A stretch of 64,000 bases of DNA from CTSoil-075 sp042610375 (GTDB taxonomy: Bacteria > Bacillota > Negativicutes > DSM-13327), in contig NZ_JBGJZL010000001.1 in the NCBI RefSeq assembly GCF_042610375.1, forward strand, positions 310,001 to 374,000, in the 5' to 3' direction. Shown in pieces: positions 1-7,785 of this stretch. How positions within the stretch are numbered: position 1 is the stretch's first letter; every line of letters starts with the position of its first letter. Below the pieces are notes generated by a model, which had not been told where the DNA came from, made no database searches, and was given only the letters and a program-made list of their open reading frames with translations. Position numbers and translations under genes: made by a program.

Positions 1-240
1 ACTTTGCGCGCAGCAAGTGGACGTAGCCTACAACAATTTACATCTAGTTCCTACATCACTCTTGATATGGTAGCCAACTATAAGATCAATTCTGATACCC
101 GCATATACCTAAAAGGCTATAACTTAACAAACAGAGCCTACGAACTAAAGAGCTTAAGTACTTTCAATGCTTATCTCACTCCTGGTGCCTATCCTATGGC
201 TGCACGCAGCTTCTATATGGGCGTAGAGCATCGCATGTAA
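1..240 (+). CDS. TonB-dependent outer-membrane receptor, C-terminal end (partial)
   Basis: This is the last 79 codons of a gene that begins before the window; the frame is open from base 1 to the TAA at 238-240. The residues alternate polar and hydrophobic as in beta-strands, and the stretch LKGYNLTNRAYE is typical of the penultimate strands of TonB-dependent receptors, followed by a last strand ending in GVEHRM. Family proteins import iron chelates or cobalamin across the outer membrane. The permease and binding-protein genes that follow on the same strand support an uptake role. The substrate cannot be told from this fragment. The usual terminal aromatic residue is not seen; the chain ends in Met. 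Confidence 0.85.
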   Translation, partial: TLRAASGRSLQQFTSSSYITLDMVANYKINSDTRIYLKGYNLTNRAYELKSLSTFNAYLTPGAYPMAARSFYMGVEHRM

Positions 241-269
241 GACAAAATAATCGATTAAAAATTTAAAAG

Positions 270-324
270 GCACCCCTTAGCATAAGTATTGAGAATTTTT
301 TCTACTACTTACGTTAAGGGGTGC
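270..324. terminator. Long hairpin after the receptor gene
   Basis: Arms 270-288 and 306-324 pair over 19 bases with two mismatches. No T-run follows on the plus strand (AAACTG). On the minus strand it is followed by an AT-rich tract. It could be a factor-assisted terminator or an mRNA-processing or stabilising structure between the receptor and the permease. Confidence 0.5.
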
Positions 325-409
325 AAACTGCTATCATCTTCTATTCTTTCTTCATCCTCAAAGAATTCTATAGAGCTCATCAAAATTTTTCAAGGAGATT
401 CACATTAAA

Positions 410-1510
410 ATGACGCAATTAAAAATAGGTGAAATTTTTCAATATGATACTTTTATCAGGAAAAGAAGAAATTTTTTAATTTTAATCCTTGCCCTAACTG
501 CAATGGCCCTACTATCAATTTTGCTGGCTGTTTGCTTAGGAACAGTAAAAATCTCACCTGAGGAATCTTATCAAATCATACTATATAAACTATTTAGCCT
601 AAATATAGGTGATATGATCAATCAAGTATCGCCTTCTCACATGGATATCATCTGGGAGATACGCCTGCCACGGGTGTTAATGTCTGCTATCATCGGATCT
701 GGTCTTGCCATGTGCGGAACAGTCATGCAAGCCTCTGTACAAAATCCTCTAGCTGAGCCTTCTATCCTTGGTATCTCAGCTGGCGCTGCCTTAGGTGCTA
801 CTTTTTCAATTTTACTTGGTGGTTCCTCAAAGATATTTTTCGGATTAGGAACGCCCTTTTGGTCTTTCATCGGTGCCTTAGGAGCTTCTTTCTTTGTTTT
901 ATTGCTATCTAATATTGGCGGGCGAATGTCTACGGTCAAAATGGTCTTATCTGGCGCGATTGCCAGTGCTCTCTTTATTGCTCTCTCCAATTTTATCGTT
1001 TATATTTCCAATAATGCAGAAGGTATACGCAGCGTTACTTTTTGGACAATGGGATCACTCGCCGCTGCTAAATGGGAGAATCTAACTCTACCAGCGGTAG
1101 GTATTAGCCTATCCTGCCTATTTTTCCTTTTTCAATCACGTATTCTTAATACCCTACTGTTGGGTGAAGAAGCAGCGATCACTTTGGGTATTGATTTAAC
1201 TAAAATTCGCCGAATCTATCTCATCATCACAGCTTTAATCACCGGTCTTATTGTTGCTTCTTGTGGCAGTTTCGGTTTTGTTGGACTTGTGATCCCCCAT
1301 GTCGTACGCGGTTTAGTCGGATCTGATCATAGACGATTATTGCCCGGCAGCATCTTAGTCGGAGCTATTTTTCTAATCTGGGCTGATGTATTGACTCGAG
1401 TGATTTTAAAAAGTGGCGAATTACCCATTGGTATTATCACAGCTCTCATTGGGGCACCATTTTTTATCTATATTCTTTTCAAAAACTCTTTTGAGTTTGG
1501 GAATAAATAG
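410..1510 (+). CDS. FecCD/BtuC-family ABC transporter permease
   Basis: The 366-residue protein has about ten hydrophobic segments after a charged N-terminus of about 20 residues, which is normal size for the FecCD family. It carries the typical cytoplasmic coupling-helix region GSDHRRLLPGS near residue 305 and the preceding GLVIPHVVRG motif. Such permeases form a homodimeric inner-membrane channel for siderophore, heme or cobalamin. AAGGAG at 391-396 sets the ATG. The binding-protein gene starts 11 bases after the stop, so the two are cotranscribed. No ATPase gene lies within the window; it may be upstream of the receptor or elsewhere. Confidence 0.92.
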   Translation: MTQLKIGEIFQYDTFIRKRRNFLILILALTAMALLSILLAVCLGTVKISPEESYQIILYKLFSLNIGDMINQVSPSHMDIIWEIRLPRVLMSAIIGSGLAMCGTVMQASVQNPLAEPSILGISAGAALGATFSILLGGSSKIFFGLGTPFWSFIGALGASFFVLLLSNIGGRMSTVKMVLSGAIASALFIALSNFIVYISNNAEGIRSVTFWTMGSLAAAKWENLTLPAVGISLSCLFFLFQSRILNTLLLGEEAAITLGIDLTKIRRIYLIITALITGLIVASCGSFGFVGLVIPHVVRGLVGSDHRRLLPGSILVGAIFLIWADVLTRVILKSGELPIGIITALIGAPFFIYILFKNSFEFGNK

Positions 1511-1521
1511 GATGTGATGTA

Positions 1522-2556
1522 ATGAAAAGATCAAAACTCACGATAATTTTTTTATTGTTTATATTTCTTCTATCCCTAGCAGGCTGCGGGCAACAGACCG
1601 TTTCCCTTCCAACTCTGCCTCAACCTTCCAACACCCAGTCTACTATGGCCTATCCCCTCACCATTACGAATTATGATCAGCAAGAAAATTTAGTTTCATA
1701 TACCTATCAGAAAGCTCCAGAGAGGGTCGTCGTGACTCATCCTGGTGCAACAGAACTTTTATTAGAATTAGGTCTTAAAGATCGCATTTTATCCACAGTA
1801 GCTCCTTATGGCGCTCCTCTTGATCGATTAGCAGATCAATATGCTAAGCTTACGATTACGAAAGCTCTGTACGACCCTTCCCAGGAAGAACTGTTAGAAA
1901 TGCAACCTCATATGATTATGGGTTGGTCCCATCAGTTTAGTTCCCATGCCATTGGCGAGGTAAAAACTTGGCAGGAAAGAGGCGTTGCGACTTACATCAT
2001 GCCGAGCACCTTAACCAAGACTAACCCCACATTGGAGACTGTTGTCTATGCCTCTATTTCTGATCTTGGCAAAATCTTTAATATCCAAAGTAAAACCGAC
2101 ACTTATATTCAACATGCAAAAGATCGAGTATCTTATGTAGAAAAAAAAGTTAAAGATGTGCCACAAAAGAAAACTGTCTTAGTGTTACAAGACCATTATA
2201 ATGGAACTTTTTCTTTATATGACAGCCATTATCTCATTAGCCATCTGATCGATATTGCTGGCGGTAAAAATCTCTGCGAAAATCCAGCTTCCTTCGTGGG
2301 GGCAGAAAAAGTATTAGCCTTTGACCCTGATGTTATTATATTTGTAACATCGAACCTAAATGATAGTACGAAAGACCTTACAGATAAGGAGGCTATCGAC
2401 AATTTGCAGGCAATCAAAGAACTGCAGAGCATGAGAGCGATCCGTAAGGGTGACATCATCAATCTTCCTTTCTTTACAGTTAATAATGGTGGAATACGGG
2501 CCATTGATGGCATTGAGACAATTGCAAAATCCCTTTATCCTGAACGATTTAAATAA
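1522..2556 (+). CDS. Periplasmic binding lipoprotein of the uptake system
   Basis: The 344-residue protein begins with a lysine-containing hydrophobic signal ending in the lipobox LAGC, with the lipidated cysteine at residue 22. The rest fits a class III (BtuF/FepB-type) solute-binding protein: a first lobe beginning APERVVVTHPGATE, a central helix around residues 190-215, and a second lobe with FDPDVIIFV near residue 270. It should capture a metal chelate or corrinoid in the periplasm and hand it to the FecCD permease encoded 11 bases upstream. The ligand cannot be decided from sequence. The ATG has a GATGTGATG context with a weak ribosome site, which suggests translational coupling. Confidence 0.9.
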   Translation: MKRSKLTIIFLLFIFLLSLAGCGQQTVSLPTLPQPSNTQSTMAYPLTITNYDQQENLVSYTYQKAPERVVVTHPGATELLLELGLKDRILSTVAPYGAPLDRLADQYAKLTITKALYDPSQEELLEMQPHMIMGWSHQFSSHAIGEVKTWQERGVATYIMPSTLTKTNPTLETVVYASISDLGKIFNIQSKTDTYIQHAKDRVSYVEKKVKDVPQKKTVLVLQDHYNGTFSLYDSHYLISHLIDIAGGKNLCENPASFVGAEKVLAFDPDVIIFVTSNLNDSTKDLTDKEAIDNLQAIKELQSMRAIRKGDIINLPFFTVNNGGIRAIDGIETIAKSLYPERFK

Positions 2557-2621
2557 ACAGTTTTAAAGGCTAGTAAGCAATCAATGTTTTTTATACTCGA
2601 TCAATTAAAATTTAGAACATA

Positions 2622-2650
2622 TTGACAACAGAAGTAATCTTATTTAAACT
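2622..2650 (+). promoter_or_regulatory. Sigma-A type promoter of the TetR gene
   Basis: TTGACA at 2622-2627 and TAAACT at 2645-2650 are separated by 17 bases. The TetR operator begins two bases downstream, as expected for autorepression. Confidence 0.6.
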
Positions 2651-2651
2651 T

Positions 2652-2673
2652 ATAACTGACTTCAGTCAGTTAT
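2652..2673. promoter_or_regulatory. Perfect 22-bp palindrome, probable TetR operator
   Basis: Arms ATAACTGACT and AGTCAGTTAT are exact reverse complements around a 2-base centre. The site sits between the -10 element and the start codon of the TetR-family gene. Position and symmetry are typical of the binding site of a TetR dimer; the assignment to this regulator is inferred. Confidence 0.7.
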
Positions 2674-2683
2674 ATAAAGTGAG

Positions 2684-3337
2684 GTGTTTGATATTTCCAG
2701 AATTACTAAAGATCCAGAAGTACGGCAGGCTGAGTTGATGGACGCAGCAGAAGAACTATTTATTTCACTCGGATATCAACAAACGACTGTAAGTACGATT
2801 GTAAAAAAAATTGGTGTCGCTCAAGGAACGTTTTATTATTATTTTCCTTCTAAAGAAGGAATTTTAGAAGCCCTTTTTGCCCGTCATGTAAAAAACATGT
2901 TGATTGAAGTTCAGTCTTTTTATCTCGATCGCACTACAGTTCTAGAAAAATTACAATTGTTTATCAATCTTTTTTATAAACTGTGTTATCATGATAAGCC
3001 TGGATTAATCGCCAACATTTTATACAAAGAAAAACAAGGGGAGTTAATTAATAGACTCTGGAGACAAATGCTCATCACTACGACTCCGATTCTAAAACGT
3101 ATCATAGAGCAAGGAAACCATGAAGAGGTGACTCATGTCATACATATGGATGAAACCTTTTCTTTTTTTGCCAGTATTATGGCAGCCTTACTCGAAGCAA
3201 GTTCACCCTTAGAATTTGGACATGAAGCTGATCCTCAAATTGTAAGAAATAAAATGGACATTGCCGAAAAAATGATTGAAAGTTTATTAGGGGCACCTGC
3301 TAACAGTATTCACTTAACTTATCCTGGAATTAGCTAG
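2684..3337 (+). CDS. TetR/AcrR-family transcriptional regulator
   Basis: The 217-residue protein has the family's N-terminal helix-turn-helix at about residues 17-62, including the recognition segment IGVAQGTFYYYFPSKEGIL, followed by an all-helical ligand-binding domain. The GTG start at 2684 is the first in frame and lies just after the operator; no strong ribosome site is spaced correctly, so a start a few codons later is possible. Divergence from other TetR members in the C-terminal domain prevents ligand prediction. It follows the uptake genes on the same strand but has its own promoter and operator, and could control itself and the transporter. Confidence 0.88.
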   Translation: MFDISRITKDPEVRQAELMDAAEELFISLGYQQTTVSTIVKKIGVAQGTFYYYFPSKEGILEALFARHVKNMLIEVQSFYLDRTTVLEKLQLFINLFYKLCYHDKPGLIANILYKEKQGELINRLWRQMLITTTPILKRIIEQGNHEEVTHVIHMDETFSFFASIMAALLEASSPLEFGHEADPQIVRNKMDIAEKMIESLLGAPANSIHLTYPGIS

Positions 3338-3380
3338 AAAAGCGAGCTCACCAGAGAGAATATCAACCTTATTAAATAGT

Positions 3381-3428
3381 AAAAATCCAGCCAAAATTCC
3401 TTTTCCTAAGGTGTTTGGCTGGATTTTT
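3381..3428. terminator. Bidirectional terminator between tetR and the sensor kinase
   Basis: A long stem with arms 3381-3395 and 3414-3428 (AATCCAGCC / GGCTGGATT core) is flanked by an A-run on the left and a T-run on the right. It therefore serves both converging genes. Confidence 0.88.
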
Positions 3429-3442
3429 TTATAACTACCTTA

Positions 3443-5536
3443 TCACGATTCTATAACTGGAATAGAAATAATTACTGTTGTCCCTTTTCCGATCTCACTA
3501 TTTATCCTTATTTCACCTTCATGTTTTTTAATGATGTCATAAGTGACACTTAATCCAAGTCCAGTTCCCTTACCTACTGCTTTCGTCGTAAAAAAAGGTT
3601 CAAAGATGCGATTCACTATTTCAGGCGGAATGCCTACCCCTGTATCCGCAATAGAGACAAAGATGCGCTTTTCCTGAAACCATGTTTTTACAGATATTTC
3701 ACCCTGAACCTCAATAGCCTGAGCTGCATTCACTAGTATATTCATAAAAACTTGGTTCAGTTGTCCAAGATTACATTTTGTTAGTGGAATCTCACCAAAC
3801 TCTTTTTTAAGTGTAGCCTTATATTTTATTTCATTCCATATGATGTTAATCGTACTTGTTATACCTTCATTGATATTGACGATACTCTGTTCATTATCCA
3901 ATCGGGCAAACCCTTTTAAGTCTTGCACAATGACCTTTACTCGATCCGCACCATGTAAGCTTTCTTTAATTAAATCCTCTGCATCCTGTATGATATATTC
4001 AATTTTCATCTTTCGCCGAAAATCTGCCAAATTCTTAACTAGTATAGCTTTATCTTCACCCTCATTTACTTCTGTTTCTCCCTTGACAAGTTTACCCACA
4101 ACTTCTTCTTGTGTACTTATAAACTGAATCAGTTTTCCAACATAGCTTCGTAAGGATGATAAGTTACTGATGATAAAGGCCATTGGATTATTGATTTCAT
4201 GAGCCACTCCTGCAGCAAGCTGACCAATAGAAGCCATTTTTTCCTGCTGAATCACTTGAGACTGAGCACCTTTTAAGTCGATATAAGCTTTTTCCAGTTC
4301 TACGTTTTTTTCCCCCAGCTGCCCTTCCGTTCGCTTACGTTCAATCACCTCGTTCAGAAGTTCTTCATTGATAGAAATCAATTCTTCATTCATAGCGAAT
4401 AGTTCCTGGGTTCTTTCTTCTACCTTAGTCTCCATATGCTCATAAGCTATTTTCAACGCTTCTTCAGCATTTTTTTGCTGTCTAATCGTTCTCAGTAACA
4501 TGATGACAAAAATAATGATCACAGCAGTAATGATTTCGGCCAACATATAATATATGGTAATCCGTTGATTTAAAAACTCTAACACTTCTTCTTTATCTAT
4601 CCCGACTACCACTACGAGTGGATATTCTTTCAAAGCTTGATAGCTATGAATCCGTTCGATATCATCTACTGGACTTTTCTCAATATAATATCCAACGTCA
4701 CCGGTTACTAAATTCTCCATTAACGTCATATTTTTCAATTCTTGCCCAATACTCGTATTCTCTCCAGATTGCCTAACCCGTATAATACCATCACGTCCGA
4801 CTAATTCGATGGACGAATTTTTCACCAAATGAACTTTCTTATAAAATTCATTAAAATAGAAGGGATCTAGTGAAACAACAACAACTCCGCCAAATGATCC
4901 ATCTGGCTTATTAATACGGCGTGTCATCTGAATTGACCACTTCCCAGAAGATCTGCCTAGTACTGGTTTACTGATATATAGCTGCTTGCTGTCAATATTT
5001 TTATGAACCAAAAAATGTTCACGATCCTTTATATTGGACGCTACAAATGGGACTTGACTACTCGCTACTAAATCTCCATTTTCATTTATTATACTCAATA
5101 ATACAAAAGGCTGGCTTGTAAGCGTCCCTTCACGTATATACTGAGGAATATCAATCATGCTCCCTCCGTTTTCATATTGATACTTTAAAAATAATACGGT
5201 TTGATCCATACTTTTAATAATACTTGCTGTATGTTCTTCAAAAGCACGAGAAAAACTAGCGGTATCTTTAATAGCTCCACTAATTTCCATTTCCCGTTCA
5301 TCTTGAATTTTATAATTAAGTCCTCCCCAGATAAAACAAAGTAAGACGATCGCAAATAACAAACTCCCGATACTGATCTTACGTAACGCTGGTGAATTAC
5401 CAATAAATGCTTCGATCATAGCCATATTTTTCAACAAATCATCCCCTATCTCATCGATCTTATTCTTAACTTTCAAGTGCAACATTTCAAAAAAACTCCA
5501 AATCAATTTCATTCCTTCGATTTGAAGTGATGTCAA
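3443..5536 (-). CDS. Orphan membrane sensor histidine kinase with Cache-type sensor
   Basis: The 697-residue protein has a transmembrane helix at about 58-78, an extracytoplasmic Cache-like sensor domain at about 80-315, a second helix at about 328-352, a coiled coil at 355-440, and a kinase core. The phospho-acceptor is H446 in AAGVAHEINNPM. The ATPase domain shows the N-box (NILVNAAQAI), the G1 box (DTGVGIPPE), FEPFFTT and the G2 box (GKGTGLGLS). No response regulator is adjacent, so it is an orphan. Many orphan kinases in spore formers feed Spo0A; this is only an inference here, helped by a sigma-H-like element upstream. Starts are uncertain: TTG at 5536 is the furthest; ATG at 5485 has a better-placed GGAG. 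Confidence 0.9.
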   Translation of the reverse strand: MTSLQIEGMKLIWSFFEMLHLKVKNKIDEIGDDLLKNMAMIEAFIGNSPALRKISIGSLLFAIVLLCFIWGGLNYKIQDEREMEISGAIKDTASFSRAFEEHTASIIKSMDQTVLFLKYQYENGGSMIDIPQYIREGTLTSQPFVLLSIINENGDLVASSQVPFVASNIKDREHFLVHKNIDSKQLYISKPVLGRSSGKWSIQMTRRINKPDGSFGGVVVVSLDPFYFNEFYKKVHLVKNSSIELVGRDGIIRVRQSGENTSIGQELKNMTLMENLVTGDVGYYIEKSPVDDIERIHSYQALKEYPLVVVVGIDKEEVLEFLNQRITIYYMLAEIITAVIIIFVIMLLRTIRQQKNAEEALKIAYEHMETKVEERTQELFAMNEELISINEELLNEVIERKRTEGQLGEKNVELEKAYIDLKGAQSQVIQQEKMASIGQLAAGVAHEINNPMAFIISNLSSLRSYVGKLIQFISTQEEVVGKLVKGETEVNEGEDKAILVKNLADFRRKMKIEYIIQDAEDLIKESLHGADRVKVIVQDLKGFARLDNEQSIVNINEGITSTINIIWNEIKYKATLKKEFGEIPLTKCNLGQLNQVFMNILVNAAQAIEVQGEISVKTWFQEKRIFVSIADTGVGIPPEIVNRIFEPFFTTKAVGKGTGLGLSVTYDIIKKHEGEIRINSEIGKGTTVIISIPVIES

Positions 5537-5585
5537 GTTTATCTCACAGATAGGTAGATTATTTTAGCTCTAATAGTTACATTTC

Positions 5586-5613
5586 ATTTCGTCATTCTTA
5601 TACATTTATCCTC
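5586..5613 (-). promoter_or_regulatory. Sigma-H-like promoter upstream of the sensor kinase
   Basis: On the minus strand GAGGATA (5607-5613) and CGAAAT (5586-5591) are 15 bases apart. This is the spacing of the three stronger GCAGGAA-N15-CGAAAA sites in this window. It lies about 50 bases before the furthest start codon. It is weaker than the other sites. Confidence 0.4.
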
Positions 5614-5703
5614 TATTGATTCATGAGCAATAAAGGATTTTATAATCAGTGTATTTTCATCAATCGACATGGAAATATCCTTTTATAGAATATACTCACA
5701 AAA

Positions 5704-5737
5704 CAACGAGAACTTGGCCTATGCCAAGTTCCCGTTG
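5704..5737 (-). terminator. Terminator after the spoIIQ-like gene
   Basis: A 15-base stem, 5704-5718 with 5723-5737 (ACTTGGC / GCCAAGT core), with a 4-base loop. The T-run on the minus strand is short and interrupted. Confidence 0.65.
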
Positions 5738-5821
5738 CTTTGCTTATAATCAAAAAAGCAATATACTGTTGATTCAATTCCGTAATAAAGAACATTCAAA
5801 TGTACTTTATTGCAGAATCTA

Positions 5822-6514
5822 TTAATTTGTAGCCATCTCTTCATTCTTGGCACTAATAACTAATTTAGGATCAATATATTGCTCATCTTTTTTGATTGTT
5901 AAATGTAAATGAGGATAGGGCTCAGCATCACAGCTACCAATTGCACCAATGATCTGCCCAGGACGAATATAACTATCTTTACTAACCGCTATTGTTGATA
6001 GTGAACCATAATAGATTGTCCATCTATCATTTTTTATCACGACAGTCAAACCACTCTGAGGATCTCGAATGATGTCCACAACCTGTCCCTTATCAATAGC
6101 TTCAACAGCCTGACCAATTGGGGCGTTGATATCAATACCAGTGTGATAACGCCAGTCATGATAGACTTGGTGAAATTGCCAACCAAAATCAACTGCAATT
6201 GGCCCTTTCATTGATTTAGAAATTACTAAGGCAGTCTTTTCAGGTATAGGATCAGGTTGCACTGGTGCAATAACATTCTCTTTTGGTACTAGAGCAGAGA
6301 CTTGCTGTTCAATCTGTTGTTCTGATTGCATCACTGTTCCAGGGTCAGACTTCATACTGACAATAATAATAATCAAGAGTATACATGATAACATGAGCAG
6401 TCCAGAGGCAACATAGATCCCTAACCTTGGTCTCGAAACTGCTCCAACAATACGACCACGAAACTTCAAACATAGCGGTATAATCGCTAGTCTTGCAAAC
6501 TTTAACTTAGGCAT
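5822..6514 (-). CDS. spoIIQ: SpoIIQ-like M23/LytM-domain membrane protein
   Basis: The 230-residue protein has a basic N-terminus, one membrane helix at about 32-53 and an M23 (LytM) domain at about 105-217. The zinc-ligand motifs are present: H124 and D128 in HTGID, and H202 and H204 in HLH. The catalytic histidine usual in the YxHL motif is replaced by Ser (YYGSLS, residues 168-173). SpoIIQ of spore formers sits in the forespore membrane, pairs with SpoIIIAH across the engulfment space, and is often catalytically weak or dead. Adjacency to spoIID, as in B. subtilis, supports the call. A general M23 protein remains possible. ATG at 6514 follows GAGGTGG. Confidence 0.8.
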   Translation of the reverse strand: MPKLKFARLAIIPLCLKFRGRIVGAVSRPRLGIYVASGLLMLSCILLIIIIVSMKSDPGTVMQSEQQIEQQVSALVPKENVIAPVQPDPIPEKTALVISKSMKGPIAVDFGWQFHQVYHDWRYHTGIDINAPIGQAVEAIDKGQVVDIIRDPQSGLTVVIKNDRWTIYYGSLSTIAVSKDSYIRPGQIIGAIGSCDAEPYPHLHLTIKKDEQYIDPKLVISAKNEEMATN

Positions 6515-6530
6515 ACAACCACCTCAAGGT

Positions 6531-6560
6531 TAGTATACCCATCTTCAGTCTATTCTATAT
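6531..6560 (-). promoter_or_regulatory. Possible sigma-F/sigma-G promoter of spoIIQ
   Basis: On the minus strand GGGTATACTA (6531-6540) matches the forespore -10 pattern GGNRANAHTR at all but one position. ATATA lies 15 bases upstream at 6556-6560, where GYATA is expected. The leader would be only about 10 bases, barely holding the ribosome site, which is a reason for caution. Confidence 0.35.
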
Positions 6561-6601
6561 CAGTTAAATTGAATATTACAAATGACAGATTAGCTCTTTT
6601 T

Positions 6602-7618
6602 TCAATGGTGATAGCCTAATAATCCAAGGTCTGACTGTATATTTTTGATGGCAACACCAGTGTAATAGGTTGTGATAATTTGTCGATAATCGTGACCTGC
6701 TTTTGCCATGCCATTAGCACCATATTGGCATAGACCAACACCATGACCGTAACCTACAGTATCAAAAATCATTTTTCCATCTTTTATAGCAACATTAAAA
6801 CGAGTTGAATGTAAATTTAATTTTTCTCGAACAGTAAGTCCTGACACTATTTTATTACCAATACGAATTTGACCGACTCGCCCTGATGGAGTTGTATCAA
6901 TAATTTGCGTAACACCACTACCATTTTGCATCGCTGCCATTACTTGAGTCTCTGCTCCTAAAAGTTGCTCGATTTCCGTTAATGCAAATTCTTTTCGTTC
7001 ACGATACCGTGGTGATTTTTCATCCCATGAACACGGAACACTGATTAGATAAGGATAATCGAACCCCCATACTTCTTTGGCGCTCGCCGTACGTTCTCCA
7101 CTCGTAGAATGAAATACAGCATTAATAAATTCTCCATTGTAAGTCACAACCTCGCCCCTTGTCTCTTCGACTGCTCGATTTATTTTACTCCAATACCGTT
7201 CATATTCAGTACCCCACCGTTCCTTTAACTTTTCTGAACTTAGCCAAGCTTGACTTTGCTGATAGTCAGTACTCACATCAGCACCTGGTTTGTCAGCGAG
7301 GCCACTACCACCAAACAGTACCATATTTTTCACAGCATAGGTACGAGCTGCAACGGCTTGGGATTTGAGAGCTTCCAATTCAAATTCTCCAGGCATTTCG
7401 GCAGCCACTACACCAGCTACATAAGTCTCGAGATTCATCTCAAGGATAGTGCCTTTTTCATGCATATAAACTCTTATGGATACATCTTCACCCTTTCCCG
7501 TTTGATGACTTTGTTGCGGATTAAAATGTATTTTTTTCATACTACCGATAATAAGAGCTGGAATTAAAATAACGATCACCACAATCAACAAAACATTATA
7601 TGCTAGTACTTTGTTCAC
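6602..7618 (-). CDS. spoIID: Stage II sporulation protein D, lytic transglycosylase
   Basis: The 338-residue protein has one N-terminal membrane helix (about 8-27) and the SpoIID/LytB catalytic domain. The catalytic glutamate is E74 in the conserved VAAEMP motif, followed by ALKSQAVAARTYA and, near the C-terminus, GYGHGVGLCQYGA. SpoIID cleaves denuded peptidoglycan strands in the engulfing mother-cell membrane, acting with SpoIIM and SpoIIP. The GTG start is preceded by GGAGGG at a 7-base distance. The SpoIIQ-like gene follows 87 bases downstream. A sigma-E-type promoter lies about 40 bases upstream, matching the known control of the gene. Confidence 0.96.
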   Translation of the reverse strand: MNKVLAYNVLLIVVIVILIPALIIGSMKKIHFNPQQSHQTGKGEDVSIRVYMHEKGTILEMNLETYVAGVVAAEMPGEFELEALKSQAVAARTYAVKNMVLFGGSGLADKPGADVSTDYQQSQAWLSSEKLKERWGTEYERYWSKINRAVEETRGEVVTYNGEFINAVFHSTSGERTASAKEVWGFDYPYLISVPCSWDEKSPRYRERKEFALTEIEQLLGAETQVMAAMQNGSGVTQIIDTTPSGRVGQIRIGNKIVSGLTVREKLNLHSTRFNVAIKDGKMIFDTVGYGHGVGLCQYGANGMAKAGHDYRQIITTYYTGVAIKNIQSDLGLLGYHH

Positions 7619-7655
7619 ACACGCCTTCCCTCCTATAGCATTACATAACCACTAC

Positions 7656-7685
7656 ATTTTATGCAGGAGAGAAGAGCCCTATGAC
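7656..7685 (-). promoter_or_regulatory. Sigma-E-type promoter of spoIID
   Basis: On the minus strand GTCATAGG (7678-7685) and CATAAAAT (7656-7663) are separated by exactly 14 bases. The early mother-cell consensus is close to GTCATATT-N14-CATACANT. The site leaves a leader of about 30 bases before the GTG start. Confidence 0.65.
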
Positions 7686-7722
7686 TAGAATACAAAATTT
7701 CATTTCAAAAAATTAAACACAA

Positions 7723-7769
7723 AGAGCGTGGGGAAAAGAAACTTTAAGATCTTCCTTTCCTCACGCTCT
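7723..7769 (-). terminator. Terminator after murA
   Basis: Arms with AGAGCGTG (7723-7730) and CACGCTCT (7762-7769), extended by imperfect GGGAAAAG/CTTCCTTT pairing. A T-rich tract follows on the minus strand. Confidence 0.8.
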
Positions 7770-7785
7770 CTATACAGTTCATTGT

